Part shown: piece by piece, positions 16,465 to 24,851 of the stretch
How positions within the stretch are numbered: the stretch's first letter is position 1
Layout of the letters: every line of letters starts with the position of its first letter
NCBI GenBank assembly: GCA_964434105.1
Contig: CAYSTJ010000011.1
Span: 27,967-91,966, forward strand
Length of the DNA stretch: 64,000 nucleotides
DNA from: CAYNST01 sp964434105
GTDB lineage: Bacteria; Pseudomonadota; Gammaproteobacteria; Pseudomonadales; Cellvibrionaceae
Direction: 5' to 3'
Made by a program: the position numbers and the translations under genes
The notes under the pieces: generated by a model
Database searches by the model: none
What the model saw: only the letters and a program-made list of their open reading frames with translations
Told to the model about the DNA's origin: nothing

Positions 16465-18285
16465 TTGAGTTATCAGGTCCTTGCCCGCAAATGGCGCCCC
16501 CGAAACTTCCGGGAAATGGTGGGGCAGGAGCACGTGCTCAAGGCGTTAATCAATGCGCTGGATAACAACCGCCTGCATCACGCTTACCTCTTTACCGGCA
16601 CGCGCGGCGTGGGCAAAACCACAATCGCCCGGATACTGGCGAAATGTCTGAACTGCGAGCGCGGGATCAGTGCGACCCCCTGCGGTGAGTGCCCGGCCTG
16701 TCAGGAGATTGCCGGCGGGCGGTTTGTCGACCTGATCGAGGTGGATGCCGCGTCCCGCACCCGCGTCGAGGATACGCGTGAGTTGCTGGACAACGTGCAG
16801 TATGCACCTACCCGGGGGCGCTTCAAGATCTATCTCATCGACGAAGTGCATATGCTTTCCGGGCACAGTTTCAACGCCTTGTTGAAAACACTCGAAGAGC
16901 CACCGGAGCACGTCAAGTTTCTTCTCGCCACTACCGATCCCCAGAAATTGCCCGTGACCATTCTGTCCCGGTGCCTGCAGTTCAACCTTAAAAATATGAA
17001 TCCGGAGCGGATTGTGCAGCACCTCAAAACGGTGCTGGACGCTGAAAGCATTCCGTATGAAGAGGCGGCTCTGTGGTTGCTGGCCCGTTCGGCCGATGGC
17101 AGTATGCGCGATGCTCTGAGCCTGACCGATCAGGCGATAGGGTTTGGCAGTGGCACAGTGGCCGATGCCGATGTCAATGCGATGCTCGGTACCATCGACC
17201 ATCGCCTGATCGAAAATCTCGTTACGCATCTGGTCGCCGGCAGTGGCGCCGGCGTGCTGTCGGCAATTGCCGATTTTGCCGGGCAGTCGCCGGACTATGA
17301 AACAGCCCTGGCAGATTTGATTATGCTGCTGCACCGCATCGCTATTGCGCAGGCTGTGCCGGAAGCGCTGGATAATACGTTAGGCGACCGGGAGCAGATA
17401 CTGACGTTTGCGAAGGCATTGCCGGCAGAGGACGTGCAGTTGTTTTACCAGACGGCATTGCTCGGTCGTCGGGATTTGCACCTTGCACCAGACCCGCGGT
17501 CGGGCTTCGAAATGATCTTGCTGCGGATGCTGGCGTTTCGACCGCAACGACCGGAGGACGTGCCGGAAGTGCCGACAGAAACCGCGCCCCCCACCGCCCC
17601 TGCCATTCAGAGGGAAGTCACGCCGCGCGAACCGGCCGGCCCGACGCTGGAGGCGCGGCTACGCGAAGACCTGGCCGCGGAGGCGGAGATACGCCAAAAA
17701 AAGCCCCGACCGGCCGGTGATGGATCGTCACCGGCTAAGGGTGCCGCGGCCGTCCTTGAACAGCCGGCCACGGCTATCACAGAACCGGCTCGGCCGGCTG
17801 TTATTGACAGTCACCCGGATATTGCGCAGGACGCGGCTACACGACCCGACCGGATCCCGACGGCAGATGGCATTGTACCGGGTACCATTGATGCAGTCGG
17901 TCCGGACAACTGGCTGTTGCTTTATCGGGCGCTCGGGATCCGCGGTGTGTTGCAGAGCACGGCGGCAAACTGCATATTAAAAGAATACAGTCAGGGGCAG
18001 CTGCATTTTATCCTCGATCAGGAAAAGGGTACGCTGTATGACGAGTCGCATTGCCAGCGATTGGCTGAGGTGCTTTCGCGTTATTTCAATGCGCCGGTGA
18101 AGGTCCGCATTTCGGTGGAGAAACTGCCGGCAGATGCAGTAACGCCGATTATGGATGAGCAGTCCAGACAACAGCAGCGCCGGGAACAGGCAATGGGTCA
18201 GTTGCAGGGTGATCCGGTGGTGCGCGCCTTGCAGGAAGAGTTGGGTGCACGGCTGCTGGTGGACAGTCTGCAATTTAAATCGTAA
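16465..18285 (+). CDS. dnaX: DNA polymerase III subunits gamma and tau
   Basis: Clamp-loader ATPase of the replisome, 606 residues as full-length tau. The start is TTG (SYQVLARKWRP follows, as in other DnaX). Walker A GTRGVGKTT, a zinc-binding set CLNCERGISATPCGECPAC, the Walker B region LIDEVHMLS and the sensor stretch LLATTDPQKLP are intact. A low-complexity Pro/Ala/Glu linker (~370-475) precedes the C-terminal tau domain, which would bind DnaB and the polymerase alpha subunit. In the linker lies a frameshift cassette (17679-17735) that would yield a ~418-residue gamma form. ybaB and recR follow as usual, but ybaB is separated by a repeat-rich insert. Confidence 0.97.
   Translation: MSYQVLARKWRPRNFREMVGQEHVLKALINALDNNRLHHAYLFTGTRGVGKTTIARILAKCLNCERGISATPCGECPACQEIAGGRFVDLIEVDAASRTRVEDTRELLDNVQYAPTRGRFKIYLIDEVHMLSGHSFNALLKTLEEPPEHVKFLLATTDPQKLPVTILSRCLQFNLKNMNPERIVQHLKTVLDAESIPYEEAALWLLARSADGSMRDALSLTDQAIGFGSGTVADADVNAMLGTIDHRLIENLVTHLVAGSGAGVLSAIADFAGQSPDYETALADLIMLLHRIAIAQAVPEALDNTLGDREQILTFAKALPAEDVQLFYQTALLGRRDLHLAPDPRSGFEMILLRMLAFRPQRPEDVPEVPTETAPPTAPAIQREVTPREPAGPTLEARLREDLAAEAEIRQKKPRPAGDGSSPAKGAAAVLEQPATAITEPARPAVIDSHPDIAQDAATRPDRIPTADGIVPGTIDAVGPDNWLLLYRALGIRGVLQSTAANCILKEYSQGQLHFILDQEKGTLYDESHCQRLAEVLSRYFNAPVKVRISVEKLPADAVTPIMDEQSRQQQRREQAMGQLQGDPVVRALQEELGARLLVDSLQFKS
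17679..17735 (+). other. Programmed -1 ribosomal frameshift site in dnaX
   Basis: Three elements in the right order: Shine-Dalgarno-like GGAGGCGGAG (17679-17688), slippery heptamer A AAA AAG in frame (17697-17703, codons Gln411-Lys412-Lys413), and a perfect 8-base stem GCCGGTGA / TCACCGGC (17713-17720 and 17728-17735) 9 bases downstream. After a -1 slip the frame reads Ala-Pro-Thr-Gly-Arg and stops at TGA 17718-17720. This is the E. coli dnaX arrangement that produces gamma. Confidence 0.85.
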
Positions 18286-18652
18286 CGATTTAGATCGTGT
18301 AGTAACTGTCAGATCGTGTAGTAACTGTCAGATCGTGTAGCAACCGGTCAGCGGGTGCAATAACTGTTCAGACTGCGCCCAGATTGGTTCAGAGCAAGGC
18401 GAAAAATGTGAGTTTACTCGTGTGAATAGCGCGCTTCCTGCGCTTCGCGCTACGCACCGCCTGGCCGGGCGTTCGTACCTGTTCCCGACAGGTTTGTGAC
18501 CATTTTTTAACGCAGCTTTCATTTGTAGGTGCAGGGGCAAATCGGGGCGTGAACTGAACAGTTACAATCAAAAAAATACTGAAACCGGCCCGGAGCTCTG
18601 GGCATCCGGACCGGTAACCTTAACAGCCAGTACAATAAATGAGGTGGTGCTT
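18286..18652. repeat. Tandem 19-base repeats followed by a MITE-like element
   Basis: Region between dnaX and ybaB without a gene. 18292-18349 holds three tandem copies of a 19-20 base unit (AGATCGTGTAGTAACTGTC, last copy diverged). 18361-18564 is a ~204-base element bounded by an 11-base perfect terminal inverted repeat, TAACTGTTCAG at the left and CTGAACAGTTA at the right; the similarity continues inward (CGCCCNGATT). The tandem units themselves contain GTAACTGTCAG, resembling the element end. Related copies occur at 36820-36889, 58882-58980 and 63977-64000. No transposase is encoded. Confidence 0.75.
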
Positions 18653-18973
18653 ATGTTCAATATGGGCGATATGATGAAGCAGGTGCAGGACATGCAGGGA
18701 AAAATGCAGCAAATGCAGGAGGAACTCGCCAATATTGAGGTTCAGGGCCAGTCCGGTGCCGGGCTGGTTACCATAACCATGACGGGGCGTAACGATGTCC
18801 GTGCTGTCAGTATCGATTCGGGCCTGATGACGGAAGAAAAGGCGATGCTGGAAGATCTGCTGGCAGCTGCGGTCAATGATGCAGTACGCCGTGTGGAGGA
18901 GGCCAAATCCGAGAAAATGAAGGGGCTTACTGCCGGCCTGAATATTCCACCCGGTTTTAAAATGCCGTTCTGA
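18653..18973 (+). CDS. ybaB: YbaB/EbfC family nucleoid-associated protein
   Basis: A DNA-binding protein of 106 residues that acts as a dimer and is nearly always coded between dnaX and recR. The family pattern is clear: N-terminal coiled coil with MKQVQDMQGKMQQMQEEL, then EVQGQSGAGLVTITMTGRNDV, ending in GLNIPPGFKMPF. The ATG at 18653 was chosen because a GAGGTG ribosome site lies 7 bases before; an in-frame GTG at 18644 overlaps it. recR follows after 8 bases. Confidence 0.95.
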   Translation: MFNMGDMMKQVQDMQGKMQQMQEELANIEVQGQSGAGLVTITMTGRNDVRAVSIDSGLMTEEKAMLEDLLAAAVNDAVRRVEEAKSEKMKGLTAGLNIPPGFKMPF

Positions 18974-18981
18974 GGCCAACT

Positions 18982-19572
18982 GTGTTCAGCCCGCTGTTAG
19001 ATGAATTGATAGCCGCTCTACGTGTATTGCCTGGCGTCGGACCCAAAACTGCACAGCGCATGGCGCTGCACCTGCTGGAACGTAACCGTACCGGCGGTAG
19101 CCGCCTGGCCGATGCATTGCAACGGGCCATCGAGCGGGTAGGGCGTTGTGATCTATGCCGGACTCTGACTGAAGAGCCAAGATGTCGGCTCTGCACCAAT
19201 GACCAGCGCGATCGACGGCTGCTGTGTGTGGTGGAAAATCCCGGTGACGTCCTGGCTCTGGAGCAGGCCGGCTCTTACGACGGGCTGTATTTTGTTCTGC
19301 ACGGTCACCTTTCGCCGATTGATGGTATCGGACCGGGCGAGCTGGGTATGGCCGAATTGCAGCAACGCCTGCGGGCAGACATCGCCGAGGTCATTGTTGC
19401 TACGGGTTCTTCAATGGAAGGCGAGGCGACTGCGCATTACATCGCCGATAAAGCGCGTCACGCCGGCATAAAAATCAGCCGGATCGCGCACGGGATACCG
19501 ATGGGTGGTGAGCTGGAATATATTGATGGCAATACGCTGGCGCATGCGCTGGTTAGTCGTCGGGAGTTATAA
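18982..19572 (+). CDS. recR: Recombination protein RecR
   Basis: A 196-residue protein (E. coli 201) that with RecO and RecF loads RecA at gaps. It shows the N-terminal helix-hairpin-helix (LPGVGPKTAQRMALHLLE), the Cys4 zinc finger (CDLCRTLTEEPRCRLC), and the Toprim domain (VVENPGDVLALEQ, followed by ATGSSMEGEATAHYI). The start is GTG at 18982, immediately after ybaB. rnd follows after 2 bases. Confidence 0.97.
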   Translation: MFSPLLDELIAALRVLPGVGPKTAQRMALHLLERNRTGGSRLADALQRAIERVGRCDLCRTLTEEPRCRLCTNDQRDRRLLCVVENPGDVLALEQAGSYDGLYFVLHGHLSPIDGIGPGELGMAELQQRLRADIAEVIVATGSSMEGEATAHYIADKARHAGIKISRIAHGIPMGGELEYIDGNTLAHALVSRREL

Positions 19573-19574
19573 CA

Positions 19575-20705
19575 TTGCATAAAGGCATAAAACCCGTAGT
19601 ATGGGTACGTTCGGCCGACGCGCTTGCGAGTCATTGTGACGAATGGATGACGCTGCCGATGGTATCGATGGATACCGAGTTCATCCGGACCAACACCTTC
19701 TTCCCGGCACCGGCACTTATTCAATTGCACGATGGTAAAGCCAATTACCTGATCGACCCACTTGCGATCAGCGATCTTTCCGCATTGTCCCGTCTGCTGC
19801 AGTCCAGCCGTGTTATCAAGGCCATGCATGCCTGCTCGGAGGATTTGGAGGTATTCTTTCATCTGCACGGCAACCTGCCCGAAAATGTGCTGGATACTCA
19901 GGTAGCGGCAGCCATGTGCAATTATGGCTATTCGGTTGGCTATGCAAACCTGGCGCAACAGATGTTGTCGGTCACCATCCCGAAGGAGGAAACCCGGTCG
20001 GATTGGCTAAAGCGTCCCCTGACCGATGCCCAGCAGGCCTACGCCGCCCTGGATGTGGAATACCTTTTTTTGATTGCCCGACGGTTGTTCGATGAGCTGC
20101 AGGCGCAGAACCGTCTATCCTGGTTACAGGATGATTATAGAACGTTATGTGACCGGTTTATGGCGTCGCAGCAGCCAACCGGTGCGATTGACCGGTTGAA
20201 AGCGGCCTGGCGTTTACAGGGGCGTCAGCTCGCGATACTGCACCGGCTTGCCGCCTGGCGTGAAGGTGTGGCCCGGCTGCGCAATATTCCTCGCAGTTGG
20301 GTCATCGCCGACAACGCGTTGTACGATATCGCCGAGAGAGCGCCGGATCATATCGGGCAATTGCACGCCATCGAGGGACTTTCCCCCAGCGCCATACGCC
20401 GCCACGGGGACGCGGTAGTCGATGAGGTTAAACAGGCACTGTCGCTGGCCGATGAAGCGCTGCCGCCCATGCAACCGCAGCCGCTGAACAGCGAGCAGCG
20501 GAAATTTGTAAAAAAGCTGCGAAACTACGTCGGTGTACTGGCGCAGGAGCAGGGCATTGCACCGGAATTGCTCGCGCGTCGCAGCGACTACGAACATATG
20601 GCGAGAGCGCTGCACAGCGGCCTTTCCGGGCCGGCGATCCTGCCCGAAACCATGACAGGCTGGCGCGCGGAGATGGTCGCGTCCGTTATTCCGGAGAATT
20701 TATGA
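19575..20705 (+). CDS. rnd: Ribonuclease D
   Basis: A 3'-5' exoribonuclease of 376 residues that matures tRNA and other stable RNAs. DEDD exonuclease residues are seen in MDTEFIRTNTF, in the HACSEDLEVFF and LDTQVAAAMCNYG motifs, and in YAALDVEYLF; HRDC domains follow in the C-terminal half. The TTG start at 19575 comes 2 bases after recR. The stop overlaps the ycgL start as ATGA, implying coupled translation. Confidence 0.95.
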   Translation: MHKGIKPVVWVRSADALASHCDEWMTLPMVSMDTEFIRTNTFFPAPALIQLHDGKANYLIDPLAISDLSALSRLLQSSRVIKAMHACSEDLEVFFHLHGNLPENVLDTQVAAAMCNYGYSVGYANLAQQMLSVTIPKEETRSDWLKRPLTDAQQAYAALDVEYLFLIARRLFDELQAQNRLSWLQDDYRTLCDRFMASQQPTGAIDRLKAAWRLQGRQLAILHRLAAWREGVARLRNIPRSWVIADNALYDIAERAPDHIGQLHAIEGLSPSAIRRHGDAVVDEVKQALSLADEALPPMQPQPLNSEQRKFVKKLRNYVGVLAQEQGIAPELLARRSDYEHMARALHSGLSGPAILPETMTGWRAEMVASVIPENL

Positions 20706-20986
20706 AACTTGACTGTGAAGTGTATCGAAGCCCCCGAAAAGAAGGCCTTTATCTGTATGTCATTAACGAGCGGGCGCTGGAGGACATTCCCGAAACGTTG
20801 CGCCAGCAGTTCGGCACGCCCGAGCTGGCCATGACGCTCGAGCTTGCACCAACGCGGAAACTGGCACGGGCCGACGTGCTCAAGGTCATGGAAGCCTTGC
20901 AGACCCAAGGCTACTATTTACAGGTGCCACCGATGCCAGGCAGCGAGATGGTGTCGATCGCCAACAAAAACAGCAAGCTCTATTAA
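20702..20986 (+). CDS. ycgL: YcgL domain-containing protein
   Basis: A cytosolic protein of 94 residues with the YcgL fold, whose function is not known. The typical pattern KCEVYRSPRKEGLYLYV-like N-terminus (here LDCEVYRSPRKEGLYLYV) and the C-terminal LQTQGYYLQVPP match the family. Its start overlaps the rnd stop by four bases. The rnd-ycgL-ycgN order is conserved in gammaproteobacteria, so a link with RNA metabolism is only a context guess. Confidence 0.9.
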   Translation: MKLDCEVYRSPRKEGLYLYVINERALEDIPETLRQQFGTPELAMTLELAPTRKLARADVLKVMEALQTQGYYLQVPPMPGSEMVSIANKNSKLY

Positions 20987-20990
20987 CGAC

Positions 20991-21431
20991 ATGGACATGT
21001 TCTGGCAGACAAAGAATTTCGCCGAAATGACAACCAGGGAATGGGAAAGCCTGTGCGATGGCTGCGGTAAGTGCTGCCTGGTGAAGCTGGAGGACGATGA
21101 TACCGGCGAAGTTTATTATACGGACGTAGCTTGTCGCTATCTGGATTCGTCGACAGCACGCTGCCGGGATTATCAGCAGCGACATCACAACGTGCCCGCC
21201 TGTCTCAACCTGACGCCTGATGCCACCTTCCTGTACGACTGGTTGCCGGACACCTGCGCATATCGGTTGCTGGCACAGGAACAGCCATTGCCAGACTGGC
21301 ATCCACTCATCACGGGCATTGAAAACTCCACGGTGCTGTCTGGTCGCTCGGTTGCGGATCGCGTAGTGAGCGAAGACGATATTCCGGAAGAATTGTGGCA
21401 GGAACGTTTGATTCTATGGGTAGACGAATGA
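20991..21431 (+). CDS. YcgN family cysteine cluster protein
   Basis: A 146-residue protein of the UPF0260 (YcgN) family with a conserved cysteine cluster that probably binds a metal or Fe-S: CDGCGKCCLVKLEDDDTG, then ACRYLD, ARCRDY and PACLNLTP. The function is unknown. The ATG at 20991 lies 4 bases after ycgL. The stop overlaps the slyX start (ATGA). Confidence 0.92.
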   Translation: MDMFWQTKNFAEMTTREWESLCDGCGKCCLVKLEDDDTGEVYYTDVACRYLDSSTARCRDYQQRHHNVPACLNLTPDATFLYDWLPDTCAYRLLAQEQPLPDWHPLITGIENSTVLSGRSVADRVVSEDDIPEELWQERLILWVDE

Positions 21432-21649
21432 GTCAGGTGACGGTAGATGATCAGCTGGTCGACCTGCAAAGTCGACTTGCATTTCAGGAAGACAGTATCC
21501 AGAGCTTCAGCGATCAGCTGATGCAACAAAGCAAGGATCTTGAGCGGCTTCAGATACAGGTTTTGTCGATGCATAAACGCCTGCAGGAGATGGCCCGTCA
21601 GCTGGAAGACCGGGAGCAACCGGATGACAGTCCGCCGCCGCATTATTGA
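21428..21649 (+). CDS. slyX: SlyX family protein
   Basis: A 73-residue, almost entirely coiled-coil protein (LVDLQSRLAFQEDSIQSFSD, then MHKRLQEMARQLED) ending in the hallmark PPPHY. The SlyX function is unknown. The start at 21428 overlaps the previous stop by four bases; an ATG four codons earlier (21416) is an alternative. It closes the rnd-ycgL-ycgN-slyX block. Confidence 0.88.
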   Translation: MSQVTVDDQLVDLQSRLAFQEDSIQSFSDQLMQQSKDLERLQIQVLSMHKRLQEMARQLEDREQPDDSPPPHY

Positions 21650-21757
21650 CCGCCGCATTATTGACAGGCATGACAACAAGACGCTGCGGGCTTCCGAAAT
21701 TTCCTATCGGTAGCCTGTGCAGTGACACCCCGAATTTGATAATCGGACAATGAGACA

Positions 21758-22120
21758 ATGTATACGCACGATGAATATTTGTATGGCTGGCTGATCTATC
21801 TGGCCGGGGTTGCGCTGATGATGGGCTGCGGCTGGTACTTTACGACCGGAATTCGTTTTCGGCCGCTTAAAATTCTGATTCGTGTGGCGGCGGCCGTATT
21901 TTTTCTGGTGCCCTGGTATGCTTCGTCCGAGCTGGATTACCTGGCGCCCGCCTGGTTGATCGCTTCATTTGAAGGGGTCTTGGGTGGAGATACGTCATTC
22001 TGGCGAGCCGGGGCACCGTTGCTCAGCGCGGTGGCGTTGGCCTCTACAATTGCACTGTTAATCATTGCCGGACTACATTTCTTGCGAAAAGACAGAGAGC
22101 CGGTGGATTCTTCCGCATAA
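21758..22120 (+). CDS. Small integral membrane protein of unknown function
   Basis: A 120-residue protein with three predicted hydrophobic segments: ~10-28 (WLIYLAGVALMMGCGWYF), ~38-56 (ILIRVAAAVFFLVPWY) and ~88-108 (LLSAVALASTIALLIIAGLH). I do not recognise the family with certainty. It precedes the VWA protein in the same direction with 283 bases between, so the two may be co-transcribed, but that is only inferred. Confidence 0.7.
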   Translation: MYTHDEYLYGWLIYLAGVALMMGCGWYFTTGIRFRPLKILIRVAAAVFFLVPWYASSELDYLAPAWLIASFEGVLGGDTSFWRAGAPLLSAVALASTIALLIIAGLHFLRKDREPVDSSA

Positions 22121-22403
22121 AATAAATCCCTGGGGGCGAACGGCGCTGGCAGGGTGGTGTTCGGTTATTTCCTGATATCTGGCGGGCGGGCTGCTACAGT
22201 TACCTGTATATAACGACAACCGCCAGACTCCGACAGCCGGGATGGGCACAGGGTTGCTGCCGACCTGCGCCGTACGGCCGGACGGGGCCGACGTTTCAAA
22301 AGGTGCGTCTGTTTCCGTTGAAAACGGTATCGTGCCCGCTCTGGCAGCGCGTGCTGACGAAACGTATCGAGCGGTTGTCGGGAATCTCGTCGGGGAGATC
22401 GGA

Positions 22404-24740
22404 TTGGTATTGACCAGACAATTGCGGCATATTCTTCTTCTCCCGTTGCTTGCGGCGTGGTTGCTATTGTTCGCCGTTTCGGTATGTCTCGCGCAAGTAT
22501 CCCCGCCACAGCCACCTGAAGCTGCCGACGTACGCCTGCTCATTGATATTTCCGGGAGCATGAAGCAAAACGATCCCCAAAACCTCCGGCTACCATCCGT
22601 GGACCTTCTGGTGCGTCTGCTGCCCGATGGTAGCCGGGCGGGCGTATGGACCTTCGGTCGATACGTGAACATGTTGGTTCCCTTTGGCACAGTTGATGAT
22701 GCGTGGCGAGAGAAAGCGCTTGAGCGTGCGGACGGGATCAATTCCACCGGACTCTTCACGAATATCGGTGAAGCCCTGGAACAGGCAGCGACTCTGCCGG
22801 CGTCAGTGGATGCGCGCCCGAATATTATCCTGTTAACCGATGGCATGGTCGATATCGACACGAATCCCCAGGTCAACCACGACGAGAACCGACGCATCAT
22901 CAGGGAAATTCTGCCCGGTCTGCGGCAGCAGAATTTCCGGTTGCATACCATTGCGCTGTCGGCCAATGCGGATACCGCCCTGCTGGAAAAGCTGGCCGAG
23001 GAAACAACCGGAACGTCAACTATCGTAGAGTCGGCGGATGCGTTGTTGCAGGCCTTTCTACGGGCGTTCGACGCATCTGCCCCGGTGACCGAACTGCCAC
23101 TCAGTGCATCCAACAGTTTTATTGTCGATGCCTCGGTAGAAGAGTTCACCGCGCTGGTATTCAGGCGCTTCGTCGATGAAGATACCCACCTGGTCGGACC
23201 TGACGACAGGGTTTTGCTGCACAATCGTCCGGATGAAAATAGCCGCTGGCATCGCGCAGACACCTACGATCTGATTACTGTCGCTCAGCCGGATGCAGGC
23301 GAGTGGAAGATCCTGGCGGATATTGCGCCTGAGAGCCGGGTTACCATACTCAGCAATCTGAAGCTGCGCCTGCAGGCACTGCCTTCGAGTCTGGTTCAGG
23401 GCGCCGCACTGGAAGCGGCGTTTGTACTGGTTGACGACAATGGCGTCATTACTGACAGTGCGTTTCTCTCCATGTTGTCTGCCGATATCGAACTGGTCTC
23501 TGTTGAGGACGCTTCAATAAGGCGTACCGTGTGGACGCATCATATCGCGAAGCGCAGTGCGCCGGGCGACGGCATTTTCGAATTTGACCTGCCGCCCCTC
23601 GAACAGGCCGGCCGTTACAGGCTGACAATCACGGTCGACGGCCAGACATTTCAGCGGCGTCTCAAACATCACTTGCAGGTCCAACTTCCTTTCACTGTGC
23701 ATCGCAGAAATATCGTCACTGAGTATGGTGAGCCGGGGTTTCGGCTACAGGTGGTGCCTGCCGGTGACAATATTGTCGAAAATCAGACTCAGGTCGTGGT
23801 CGCAGTAACAGACCCGTCAGGCCGGAAAACCGTGCGGCCACTCGTGTGGGATAGCGAAGGGTTCTGGCAAGTGGAAATTCCGGCCTACCGCAGCGGCGAT
23901 TTTATCGGTGCCGTCAGGGTGACCGGGAACGATGTTCATGGGAACAGTTTTGAGTATGCGCTGACGCCGGTGCTATTGACGTTTCAGCCGGATGATCTGA
24001 TGGTCGATCAAACGGTTGATGCAGAAGTGCAGGAAGCACAGCCAGCGGGATTGGCGGAAAGCGCGGACGCGTTGGTAGAGGAACCAAATATACCGCCGCA
24101 GCGTATAGTGCCCGTCTGGCTCGGCATTGGTATCCTTGTTCTGGTTAACGCCCTGGTGGGGTGGGGTACCTACTACCTGATTCGCAAATGGTATAGGCTG
24201 CGCAAAGCGCCCGAGCCGGCGTTAATGGATCTGCCCGTCGCCGGGACGCACGATGGTACGGACCTGGCAGACGATGAGGGTCTTATGAACGAGTTCGACG
24301 AGGAACCTTTGCTGGACGAATTCAAAATGGACGAAGTCGACACGGACGATGAAGCGCAATTTGTCGACGAGCGCCCGCCGGAGTTCGAGGAATCATCGAC
24401 GGCTGGACCCAACGCAGCGGCGGCGACGGAAACAGAGGTTGCCGGGGGTGACCAGGATGCACCGGATGACATCAAGGCATCCAGCGAAGATTACGATGTA
24501 GGCGATGTCATTGATGATATACACGAAGAGCTGCTGGAACTGGTCGCGGGCGAATCGTCCCCGGAAGCGCAGAAAGAATTTGCGGCCGATATGTTGAAAG
24601 CGCAAGGCCTGGATCTTGAAGAAGATGAGATGGACGATGCCATATCCAATCTGATCGCCGAACTGGACGGCAAATCGGACGAAACGAATGAGCAGGAATC
24701 ACCGGATAGCGAAGAAGATGATGCCTCAAAGACGTCCTAG
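22404..24740 (+). CDS. von Willebrand factor type A domain membrane protein
   Basis: A predicted secreted/membrane-anchored protein of 778 residues. A signal peptide (LTRQLRHILLLPLLAAWLLL) is followed by a VWA domain with an intact metal site (DISGSMKQND, then the TGLFTN and LLTDGMVD stretches), a long beta-rich region, a transmembrane helix (~VWLGIGILVLVNALVGWGTYYL), and a ~170-residue very acidic cytoplasmic tail. The start is set at TTG 22404 because it puts the signal peptide at the N-terminus and a GGGGAG site lies 6 bases upstream; the frame is open from an ATG at 22242, which would add 54 unlikely residues. The function is unknown; metal-dependent protein binding across the membrane is a guess. 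Confidence 0.8.
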   Translation: MVLTRQLRHILLLPLLAAWLLLFAVSVCLAQVSPPQPPEAADVRLLIDISGSMKQNDPQNLRLPSVDLLVRLLPDGSRAGVWTFGRYVNMLVPFGTVDDAWREKALERADGINSTGLFTNIGEALEQAATLPASVDARPNIILLTDGMVDIDTNPQVNHDENRRIIREILPGLRQQNFRLHTIALSANADTALLEKLAEETTGTSTIVESADALLQAFLRAFDASAPVTELPLSASNSFIVDASVEEFTALVFRRFVDEDTHLVGPDDRVLLHNRPDENSRWHRADTYDLITVAQPDAGEWKILADIAPESRVTILSNLKLRLQALPSSLVQGAALEAAFVLVDDNGVITDSAFLSMLSADIELVSVEDASIRRTVWTHHIAKRSAPGDGIFEFDLPPLEQAGRYRLTITVDGQTFQRRLKHHLQVQLPFTVHRRNIVTEYGEPGFRLQVVPAGDNIVENQTQVVVAVTDPSGRKTVRPLVWDSEGFWQVEIPAYRSGDFIGAVRVTGNDVHGNSFEYALTPVLLTFQPDDLMVDQTVDAEVQEAQPAGLAESADALVEEPNIPPQRIVPVWLGIGILVLVNALVGWGTYYLIRKWYRLRKAPEPALMDLPVAGTHDGTDLADDEGLMNEFDEEPLLDEFKMDEVDTDDEAQFVDERPPEFEESSTAGPNAAAATETEVAGGDQDAPDDIKASSEDYDVGDVIDDIHEELLELVAGESSPEAQKEFAADMLKAQGLDLEEDEMDDAISNLIAELDGKSDETNEQESPDSEEDDASKTS

Positions 24741-24851
24741 GTCGGTTGCCGTCAACCGTGCATTTGTGGTGACGATGAGACGCCAACAGACACGGTATTC
24801 GGTAACAGGGCAGCATTCCGGCGCCATCCATGGCAACCGGCAGGCTGATGT

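Noticed and set aside
18389..18571. Minus-strand small frame in the repeat, similar to one at 58757-58990
   Set aside because: The shared peptide arises because both lie on copies of the same DNA repeat; no ribosome site, and the second copy is truncated. Treated as part of the repeat.
22073..23263. Minus-strand 396-codon frame opposite the VWA gene
   Set aside because: Rich in Ser/Arg as antisense frames are, no recognised domain; the plus strand has an intact VWA domain.
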